A stretch of 58,508 nt of DNA, taken from positions 1 to 58,508 of the forward strand of contig JAABQQ010000293.1 in assembly GCA_011391405.1 (NCBI GenBank), read 5' to 3'. This DNA comes from Gammaproteobacteria bacterium. Its GTDB lineage: Bacteria > Pseudomonadota > Gammaproteobacteria > Steroidobacterales > Steroidobacteraceae. Of the stretch, positions 24,585 to 30,958 are shown in pieces; within the stretch, counting starts at the first letter, position 1; each line of letters opens with the position of its first letter. Position numbers and translations under genes: made by a program. The notes beneath the pieces were generated by a model, which did no database searches, was not told the DNA's origin, and saw only the letters and a program-made list of their open reading frames with translations.

Positions 24585-25637
24585 ATGAATGCCATCTGGG
24601 GATTCCTGCTCGCCCTGTTCCTTGCGCTGACCGGCGAGTACCTCGCAGGCGTGCTTGCCCCCGCGCTCGGCCTGCAGAAGGGCGCCATCAGCGGCATCAT
24701 GATGGCGATCCTGCTCGGCATCCTCGTCAATAACCTGTTCAAGCTGCCCGAGTTCCTGCGGCCGGGCATAAAGTTCTCCGTAGTGCGGATCCTGCGCCTC
24801 GGCATCGTGCTGCTCGGCATCCGGCTGTCGATCGTGGAGGCGGGAGCCATCGGCCTGAAGGCCCTGCCCGTCATCATCGGCACCATCCTCGCCGCGATCG
24901 CGATCGTCACCTACGTCAGCCGTCGCGTCGGCCTCACCGACCGGCTCGGCACGCTGATCGGCGTGGGCACCAGCATCTGCGGCGCCACGGCCATCGTCGC
25001 GATGTCTCCCACGATCGGTGCGAAAGACGACGAGACCGCCTACGCGGTGGCGTGCATCACGCTGTTCGGCGTGGTTGCCATGCTGGCCTATCCGTTCGCG
25101 GCGCACTGGCTGTTCGACGGTGATGCGTTCCGCTCCGGCATGTTCCTCGGCACAGCGGTGCACGAAACAGCACAGGTGGCCGGCGCCGGACTCGTCTACC
25201 AGGAGTATTTCAAAGATCCGCAGGCGCTCGACGTCGCCACAGTCACCAAGCTGGTGCGCAATCTGAGCATGCTGGTCGTGATACCGATCATGGCGGTGCT
25301 CTACCATCGCCGCTCGAGCGAGGGTGGCACGGCGCCCAAGTGGTACACGATGATCCCGCTGTTCATCGTGGGCTTCGCGGCCATGAGCGTCCTGCGCACG
25401 GTCGGCGACATGGGCGAGCGTGCTTTCGGCGTGCTCGAGCCCGCGCAGTGGAAGGAGGTTGTAGGCTTCGTCAAGCAGGTGGCGACGTACTGCCTCGCCA
25501 TCGCCATGGCGGCAGTGGGTCTCGGCACCAGTATCAAGGGCCTGCGCGCCATCGGCCTCAAGCCGCTGGCAGTGGGGCTGTTCTCTGCCGTGCTCGTGGG
25601 CATCGTCAGCTTTACGCTGATCTCTGTCCTGTACTGA
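24585..25637 (+). CDS. yeiH: YeiH-family membrane transporter (putative sulfate/sulfite exporter)
   Basis: A 350-residue protein with about ten hydrophobic helices and the family segments G-T-S-I-C-G-A-T-A-I and A-V-H-E-T-A-Q-V-A-G-A-G. It belongs to the YeiH/UPF0324 family, often annotated as sulfate exporter from context only. It sits immediately beside convergent sorAB, so sulfite export to the periplasm is a plausible role (inference). Confidence 0.88.
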   Translation: MNAIWGFLLALFLALTGEYLAGVLAPALGLQKGAISGIMMAILLGILVNNLFKLPEFLRPGIKFSVVRILRLGIVLLGIRLSIVEAGAIGLKALPVIIGTILAAIAIVTYVSRRVGLTDRLGTLIGVGTSICGATAIVAMSPTIGAKDDETAYAVACITLFGVVAMLAYPFAAHWLFDGDAFRSGMFLGTAVHETAQVAGAGLVYQEYFKDPQALDVATVTKLVRNLSMLVVIPIMAVLYHRRSSEGGTAPKWYTMIPLFIVGFAAMSVLRTVGDMGERAFGVLEPAQWKEVVGFVKQVATYCLAIAMAAVGLGTSIKGLRAIGLKPLAVGLFSAVLVGIVSFTLISVLY

Positions 25638-25655
25638 GCGACTGCCGAACTGCCG

Positions 25656-25973
25656 TCAGGGCGCCGCTGGCGCGCCTTTGCCGTAGTGGGTATCGAGATA
25701 AGCCACGACGGCAGCGACGTCGTCTGCCGTCATCGGTGCGCCCATGACCTTGACCATCTTGTTGACGGTCTTCTCCCAGGCCGCCTTGTCCTGGAAGGGC
25801 GAGTTCATGAGGATGTAGTCGAGGCTGTGGCACATGGAGCAGCTTGCCTGCACCTGTGGCAGCCCCGCGTCTTCGGTCAGCCTGATGCTGCTTTCGTCCG
25901 CGGCCGCTGTTGCAATCGACGCAGCCAGCATGACGGACGTGACCGCTCTGCGCACGGCATGCTTATGCGACAT
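25656..25973 (-). CDS. sorB: Monohaem cytochrome c subunit of sulfite dehydrogenase (SorB-like)
   Basis: A 105-residue exported cytochrome with a signal peptide (cut near residue 25) and one haem motif, C-S-M-C-H (Cys45, Cys48, His49); one of several downstream Met is the likely sixth ligand. Its start overlaps the sorA stop by 11 nt. Size and coupling match SorB of SorAB sulfite:cytochrome c oxidoreductase. A SoxD assignment is less likely because SoxD is larger and dihaem. Confidence 0.85.
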   Translation of the reverse strand: MSHKHAVRRAVTSVMLAASIATAAADESSIRLTEDAGLPQVQASCSMCHSLDYILMNSPFQDKAAWEKTVNKMVKVMGAPMTADDVAAVVAYLDTHYGKGAPAAP

Positions 25974-27165
25974 GGTAGTCCACCTTCTGCACCACGTTGT
26001 GGTGATAGCCGGCCGGGTTGTGTACGAGTGTATCTGTCTGTGTCGACCCGTCGCGCGCGTGAGCGCGGGCCATCAGGGTCATCGCACCCGCTTGTTCGGG
26101 CTTGATCGCATAGCGCCACTGCCGCCACGAGTAGCGGCCGAGATCGCGCTGCAGTTTCGCGTCGCGCCACGTCTTGCCACCGTCCAGCGAGACCTCGATG
26201 CCGCGTATGCCTGAGCCACCGTCCCAGGCGATGCCAAGCACTTCGATGCGTTTGCCGCGCTCGAGCACGGCACCCGGTGCAGGATCGACCACCAGCGAGT
26301 TCACCTTGATCGCGGTGATGGGCGAGTTCTGCTCGGTGTCCTGCGATTCGAAGCCGCTGGCGCCGAACATGCCTTTCGGCACGCGATAGGCGGTTTTCAT
26401 CCAGAATCCTTCGAACGGCTTGTCAGTCACGGTCAGGTCCGCGAGAGCCTTGATCCAGTAGGTCGCGGTCCAGCCCGGGGCGACGAGTCGCGCCGGCGCG
26501 CCGTTCCATGTCGGCAGTGGCTCGCCATTCATCTCGAAGGCGATCAGCGTGTCCGGATCGAGCGCCTTCCACATGGGCAGGCTCTTGACGAAGTCGGGTC
26601 CGGTGAGCGTCGGTGCATCGGCACCGTTGCCCACTACCTCCAGTGCGCTCGCGGTGAGCCCGGCATCCTCGAGGACGTCTTTCAGCCGTACTCCACTCCA
26701 CACGGCATTGCCCATGGCCCCGAATCCCCATTGCACCCCGGCAACGTGCGGATTGAAGAGCCCGCGCCGGTTGCCCGAGCACTGGTTGACGGCAGCGACC
26801 TCGGCGGACTTGAACTTGCGCCGCAGCGTGTCGTGCGTGAACTCGCGTTCCGACTTCACGCCGGGTCCGGAGATCCGCAAGCGCCAATCCGCCAGCGCGA
26901 CGTCCGGTACCGCTGAGTGCCAGCGCACGTAGAAGGCATCGTTCGGCGTGAATGCCTCGCGAAAATAACTGACGGGCGTTTCGTAATTCGGCGGCCGGAA
27001 GCTGCGCTTGATCAGCGGCCGCTTGCCCGGCAACGCGTCGAGGATACCGGAGGCTACGGCGCCGGCCGGCAGGTCTTGAGCTGTCGCACTGCCAACGATT
27101 CCCGGCAAAAACAAGCCGCCTGTCAGCGCACTCGTGGATCCGAGAATGAATTTTCGCCTGTCCAT
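25963..27165 (-). CDS. sorA: Molybdenum sulfite dehydrogenase catalytic subunit (SorA-like)
   Basis: A 400-residue sulfite-oxidase-family enzyme with an N-terminal M-D-R-R-K-F twin-arginine signal, indicating Tat export. Cys129 in N-Q-C-S-G-N-R-R-G-L-F is the Mo ligand. The C-terminal Ig-like dimerisation domain carries G-I-A-W-D-G-G-S-G-I-R-G-I-E-V-S. It oxidises sulfite to sulfate in the periplasm, passing electrons to the SorB cytochrome. GGGGG precedes the ATG at 27165. SoxC is the alternative family member, but no soxXYZAB genes are present. Confidence 0.88.
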   Translation of the reverse strand: MDRRKFILGSTSALTGGLFLPGIVGSATAQDLPAGAVASGILDALPGKRPLIKRSFRPPNYETPVSYFREAFTPNDAFYVRWHSAVPDVALADWRLRISGPGVKSEREFTHDTLRRKFKSAEVAAVNQCSGNRRGLFNPHVAGVQWGFGAMGNAVWSGVRLKDVLEDAGLTASALEVVGNGADAPTLTGPDFVKSLPMWKALDPDTLIAFEMNGEPLPTWNGAPARLVAPGWTATYWIKALADLTVTDKPFEGFWMKTAYRVPKGMFGASGFESQDTEQNSPITAIKVNSLVVDPAPGAVLERGKRIEVLGIAWDGGSGIRGIEVSLDGGKTWRDAKLQRDLGRYSWRQWRYAIKPEQAGAMTLMARAHARDGSTQTDTLVHNPAGYHHNVVQKVDYHVA

Positions 27166-27187
27166 GTTGCCCCCGTTTGCGCCGCAT

Positions 27188-27203
27188 ATCAGCCGCATCT
27201 AAT
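27188..27203. promoter_or_regulatory. ArsR-type dyad upstream of sorAB
   Basis: ATCAG-N6-CTAAT, nine of ten positions of the shared dyad, 23 bp upstream of the sorA start. It would overlap the transcription start or leader, where a repressor would block expression. Confidence 0.55.
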
Positions 27204-27244
27204 TTGATGCCAATGCAGGACTTCCTGCAAGAGCCCGTTCGGGT

Positions 27245-28006
27245 TCAGTGCATCAGCCTGGGTCCGGCATCTATTGCAACGAAGAGTCCCATCACGACGA
27301 GAAAGATTCCAAACAACCTGCGCAACGAGGACTGCGGCAGTCGCCGGCCGAGGCGATTGCCTGCGAAGCTGCCGATCACACCGATGGCCGCGATCAACAA
27401 CAGCACGTGCCAGTCGAGTGCGAGTCCCTTGGCTGCCAGTACCTGGTGGTACTTGCCGAAGCCGGTGAACGAATTCATGGCGATGACGGCGAGGCTGGTG
27501 CCGACTGCGCTCGACATGGGCACGCCGGCCAGCAGTACCAGGGCGGGCACGATCAGGAATCCGCCACCCACTCCGACCAGGCCGCTCAACACGCCAACGG
27601 CCGCGCCGCCCGCGATGATGGCGACGAGGTGCGGTCGGTGGTCGCCAGCAGCGACCGGCGCGCTCCGCAGCATGCGCCATGCGGCTACGAGCATGACGAA
27701 TGCGAACAATGCGAGTTGTGCCGTACCCGGCACCCAGCGCGCCAGTGACGCGCCCAGCCACGCACCGAGCATGCCAGGCAGGCCGAACCACAGCACGTTG
27801 CGCCAGTCCACCTGGCGGGCTATCGCATAAGGGACGCAGGCTGCGGCGGCGATCAGGCCAACCACCAGCAGCGAGCCACCGATGGCTACCTGCTCCGGTT
27901 GCTGCAGCAGGTAATGCAGCACCGGCACGGTCAGGATCGACCCGCCCGACCCGAGCAGGCCGAGACTGAGGCCGATCGCCAGGGCCCCGAGAACCGCGGC
28001 GAGCAA
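27245..28006 (-). CDS. TauE/SafE-family (TSUP) membrane transporter
   Basis: A 253-residue transporter with two repeated hydrophobic halves, each carrying a glycine-rich loop (G-L-L-G-S-G-G-S and G-L-V-G-V-G-G-G-F), the TSUP signature. TSUP members move sulfite, sulfonates, thiosulfate or other anions. No ATG fits the N terminus; TTG 28006, preceded by GGACAG, is the likely start and gives a normal family length. It lies between an ArsR gene and sorAB, all on the minus strand, so sulfite export is plausible (inference). Confidence 0.85.
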   Translation of the reverse strand: MLAAVLGALAIGLSLGLLGSGGSILTVPVLHYLLQQPEQVAIGGSLLVVGLIAAAACVPYAIARQVDWRNVLWFGLPGMLGAWLGASLARWVPGTAQLALFAFVMLVAAWRMLRSAPVAAGDHRPHLVAIIAGGAAVGVLSGLVGVGGGFLIVPALVLLAGVPMSSAVGTSLAVIAMNSFTGFGKYHQVLAAKGLALDWHVLLLIAAIGVIGSFAGNRLGRRLPQSSLRRLFGIFLVVMGLFVAIDAGPRLMH

Positions 28007-28046
28007 CGTCAGCTGTCCATGACAGCGAATGGCGGCGCGGCTGCCA

Positions 28047-28442
28047 TTACTGGCAGGGCGTGCGCGGCGCCGGGTCGAGGTCCTCCGGCGCGGGCGGAAC
28101 GCTGCAATAGATGTCCTGCAGCAACGCCATGATGCGGGTGACTGCACCCGGCGGCAGCGAGTAAAAGATGGATTGCGCTTCGCGCCGCGTATCCACCAGC
28201 CCGCCCTCGCGCAGCAAGGCGAGGTGCTGGGAGAGGGCCGACTGGCTGAGTTCGAGCCGTTCGTTCAGCTCGCCGACCGAGAGGGGCCTGGCCAGGAGAT
28301 GGCAGAGGATGAGCAATCGCTGTTCATTGCCCAGTGCTTTCAGCAGGTGGGCGGCATCGGCTGCGTGCGCGTGCATCTCTTCGATCCGCGTCGAGTCCGG
28401 CGTCTGTGGTCCTGCGGTAGGTGGTCGGGCAGCGCGAGGCAT
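28047..28442 (-). CDS. ArsR-family thiol-sensing repressor, second copy (BigR/SqrR type)
   Basis: A 131-residue winged-helix repressor with recognition helix L-S-Q-S-A-L-S-Q-H-L. Cys47 (L-I-L-C-H-L) and Cys113 (D-I-Y-C-S) are 66 residues apart, exactly as in the repressor at 3662 and in SqrR. The ATG at 28442 has GGAG about 9 nt upstream; an earlier ATG at 28484 has none. It is divergent from a persulfide dioxygenase, the arrangement of the bigR-blh type of operon, and the shared gap holds a dyad overlapping a promoter. Confidence 0.87.
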   Translation of the reverse strand: MPRAARPPTAGPQTPDSTRIEEMHAHAADAAHLLKALGNEQRLLILCHLLARPLSVGELNERLELSQSALSQHLALLREGGLVDTRREAQSIFYSLPPGAVTRIMALLQDIYCSVPPAPEDLDPAPRTPCQ

Positions 28443-28483
28443 GCGGCGGGTCTCCAGTCCAGTGGCCGCATCGTAAATCAACA

Positions 28484-28512
28484 TTGACTAATTTAGCAAT
28501 CCCTAATATTGT
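28484..28512 (+). promoter_or_regulatory. Candidate sigma-70 promoter for persulfide dioxygenase with embedded dyad
   Basis: TTGACT at 28484-28489 and TATTGT at 28507-28512 are 17 bp apart, close to the sigma-70 consensus. The dyad TTTAG-N6-CTAAT at 28492-28507 occupies the spacer. A bound ArsR dimer would cover the promoter, the usual repression geometry for this family. Confidence 0.6.
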
Positions 28513-28538
28513 GCCGACCACTCGAGGACAGCCACCCC

Positions 28539-29411
28539 ATGCAACCTGCAGTCAACGCGTTCCACCACAAGCCCACCGGGTCCTGGACCTACGTCGTGAT
28601 GGACCCAGGCACGCGCGCAGCCGCCGTGATCGATCCGGTACTCGACTATGACTGGCGTTCAGGTCGCACCGGCACCTCCAGTGCAGATCAGGTCATCGCG
28701 CACTGCCGCGCGGCAGGCGCCAGCGTGCTCTGGATCCTCGAAACGCACGCCCACGCCGATCATCTTTCCGCAGCGCAGCACCTGCGCTCGACGTTGGGTG
28801 GCAGCGTCGCCATCGGCCGCGGCGTGCTCGATGTGCAGCGGACGTTCAAGCGCATCTTCGGTCTCGAGGCCGGCTTCGCCGCGGACGGCAGCGATTTCGA
28901 CCGGCTGCTGGCGGACGACGAGCGGCTGTCGCTCGGCCAGCAGGAGATCCGGGTGCTCCCGGTTCCGGGCCACACGAACGACAGCGTCGCGTACCTGATC
29001 GCCGATGCCGTGTTCGTCGGCGACACGATCTTCATGCCGGACGGCGGCACCGCACGCTGCGATTTTCCGGGCGGTGACGCCGCTGCGCTGTATCACTCGG
29101 TGCAGCGCCTCTATCAATTGCCGCCGGCGACGCGTGTGTTCGTGTGCCATGACTACTCCCCAGGTGGGCGTGAGCCTCGCTGCGAGAGTTCCGTTGCGGA
29201 ACAGCTCGCCGCCAACATTCACGTGCGTGACGGGGTCTCCGAGCAAGCCTTCGTGCAGATGCGCCGCACGCGTGACGCGACGCTCGACGTGCCAAACCTG
29301 CTGATCCCCGCCGTGCAGGTGAACATCCGTGCCGGCCGGCTGCCTCCCCCCGACGCGGACGGCGTGAGCTATCTGCGAGTGCCGCTCAACGTCCTCGGCC
29401 GCCCCCTCTGA
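28539..29411 (+). CDS. Persulfide dioxygenase (ETHE1/Blh-type metallo-beta-lactamase fold)
   Basis: A 290-residue MBL-fold enzyme with the metal motif E-T-H-A-H-A-D-H-L (His70, His72, Asp74, His75), then P-V-P-G-H-T-N-D-S and F-V-G-D-T-I-F. The persulfide dioxygenase family oxidises glutathione persulfide to sulfite. I use ATG 28539; an upstream in-frame ATG at 28509 lies within the promoter. Rhodanese follows 52 nt downstream, as in other sulfide-detoxification operons. Confidence 0.88.
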   Translation: MQPAVNAFHHKPTGSWTYVVMDPGTRAAAVIDPVLDYDWRSGRTGTSSADQVIAHCRAAGASVLWILETHAHADHLSAAQHLRSTLGGSVAIGRGVLDVQRTFKRIFGLEAGFAADGSDFDRLLADDERLSLGQQEIRVLPVPGHTNDSVAYLIADAVFVGDTIFMPDGGTARCDFPGGDAAALYHSVQRLYQLPPATRVFVCHDYSPGGREPRCESSVAEQLAANIHVRDGVSEQAFVQMRRTRDATLDVPNLLIPAVQVNIRAGRLPPPDADGVSYLRVPLNVLGRPL

Positions 29412-29463
29412 CGCCCCCGCTGACGTCCAGCAATCACCACCAGCCACTTCCCTGAAGGTTCCA

Positions 29464-29832
29464 ATGACTCACCACGACAGCCATGTCACCGACGCCACGC
29501 CGGAACAGGTCCGCGCCTGGCTTGAAGCCGGCGAGATCCTGCTCGTCGACGTCCGCGAAGTTAACGAGTACGCCGTCGAGAGAATCCATGGCGCGTTGCT
29601 CTATCCGCTCTCGACCTTCGACCCGAAGGCCCTGCCACTCGAAGGTCGCAAGCTGGTCCTGCAGTGCGGTTCGGGCAAGCGGTCGCTGATGGCTGCCCAC
29701 AAGCTGCAGGCAGCAGGATTCGGCCATCTCACGCACCTCGCGGGCGGCATCCAGGCCTGGAAGGCGGCTGGCCTGCCGCTCATCCGCGTCGATCCCCAGA
29801 CCGGCCGCGTTGTCGACGACGGTCGCCGTTGA
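29464..29832 (+). CDS. Single-domain rhodanese sulfurtransferase
   Basis: A 122-residue rhodanese with the intact active-site loop L-Q-C-G-S-G-K-R-S; Cys68 carries the persulfide. It transfers sulfane sulfur to acceptors such as glutathione, TusA or cyanide. It lies 52 nt after the persulfide dioxygenase and ahead of a truncated DUF2892 remnant. Unlike the rhodanese fold at 2927 it keeps its catalytic Cys. Confidence 0.9.
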   Translation: MTHHDSHVTDATPEQVRAWLEAGEILLVDVREVNEYAVERIHGALLYPLSTFDPKALPLEGRKLVLQCGSGKRSLMAAHKLQAAGFGHLTHLAGGIQAWKAAGLPLIRVDPQTGRVVDDGRR

Positions 29833-29851
29833 TACGCAGGAGTTCACGACC

Positions 29852-29893
29852 ATGAGCATCGACAGATTCGTCCTGGCGTTCGCTGCCTGCTGA
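29852..29893 (+). pseudogene. Truncated DUF2892/YgaP-like remnant (13 codons)
   Basis: An ATG preceded by CAGGAG opens the peptide M-S-I-D-R-F-V-L-A-F-A-A-C and then stops at TGA. This closely resembles the N terminus of DUF2892 inner-membrane proteins, which often follow rhodanese genes, but the rest of the ~65-residue protein is missing. It is probably the stump left by a deletion between the rhodanese and the RND operon. It could be a translated short peptide, but I have no evidence for that. Confidence 0.5.
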
Positions 29894-29911
29894 TTCCTGC
29901 CGGAGAACGCA

Positions 29912-30958
29912 ATGAGATGGACTGATCCCGCGGCGGCGTTGGTGGCATTGCTGCTCCTGACCGTTTCGAGCGCGCCGGGCTTCGCCGCGCCGAAGCTCGC
30001 GACCGTCAGGGTCGGCGAGGAGGCCGCGCCGATGGAGCGGATGCTCGACGGCACCGTCGAGGCGGTCAACCAGGCGACCGTTTCCGCCCAGACCGCCGGC
30101 CGGGTCACGGAAATCAAGGTGGACGTGAACGACTACGTGCCCGCCGGCACCCTGGTGATGCGACTGCGCAGCACGGAGCAGGTGGCAGGGCTCAGCCAGG
30201 CACAGGCAGCGCTCAAGGAAGCCACTGCCCGCGAGAGCGAGGCGCAGACCCGCTATGACCGGATCCGCGACATGTACTCGCGCCAGGTCGTCGCCAAGGC
30301 CACGCTCGACGAGGCGACGGCGGCGCGGGACGCCGCTGCGGCCCGGTTGGTGGCGTCGCGGGCCGGCCTTGATGCGGCCCGGGAAGGCGTGTCCTACACC
30401 GAGATCCGGGCTCCCTACGCAGGTGTCGTAACGCAGAAGTTCGTGCAGGTGGGTGAGACCGTCGCACCGGGCACGCCACTGCTCGCGGGCGCGTCCCTCG
30501 ATGCGCTGAGGGTAATCGTCGAAATTCCGCAGAGCATCGTCGAGCACGTGCGCGCGCAGCGTAAGGCTGCCGTGTACGTGGATGACCGGCGGATCGAATC
30601 CACCGCCATCACCTTCTATCCGTCCGCTGCCCCGCAGACCAATACCTTCCGCGCCCGGATCGACCTGCCAAAAGACCTGCGGGGTCTCGCACCAGGCATG
30701 TTCGTCAAGGTTGGCTTCGTCACCGGTGAGTCACAGCGGTTGCTGGTGCCACGTGCTGCGATCGTCGAACGCAGCGAGATGCGTGCGGTCTATGTCGTCG
30801 CGCCGGACGGCCGGGTATCGCTGCGACAAGTGCGGCTCGGTCATTCAAGCGTTGACCGGGTCGAAATCCTGGCAGGGCTCGCCGCGGGCGATCTCGTCGC
30901 GCTCGACCCGGCGGCTGCGGGTGTCATGGCACGACAACCGGCGCCGAAGCATGACTGA
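29912..30958 (+). CDS. RND efflux periplasmic adaptor (membrane fusion protein)
   Basis: A 348-residue adaptor with a signal peptide (about residues 1-25), a lipoyl/biotinyl-like half motif (V-S-A-Q-T-A-G-R-V), a coiled-coil hairpin (about 95-150, rich in Ala/Glu/Arg) and beta-barrel domains. It joins inner-membrane permease and TolC across the periplasm. Its end overlaps the permease start by 8 nt. The substrate is unknown. Confidence 0.88.
   Translation: MRWTDPAAALVALLLLTVSSAPGFAAPKLATVRVGEEAAPMERMLDGTVEAVNQATVSAQTAGRVTEIKVDVNDYVPAGTLVMRLRSTEQVAGLSQAQAALKEATARESEAQTRYDRIRDMYSRQVVAKATLDEATAARDAAAARLVASRAGLDAAREGVSYTEIRAPYAGVVTQKFVQVGETVAPGTPLLAGASLDALRVIVEIPQSIVEHVRAQRKAAVYVDDRRIESTAITFYPSAAPQTNTFRARIDLPKDLRGLAPGMFVKVGFVTGESQRLLVPRAAIVERSEMRAVYVVAPDGRVSLRQVRLGHSSVDRVEILAGLAAGDLVALDPAAAGVMARQPAPKHD

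Noticed and set aside
25656-27165. SorAB read as SoxCD
   Set aside because: No sox genes are present, and the cytochrome is small and monohaem, as in SorB.
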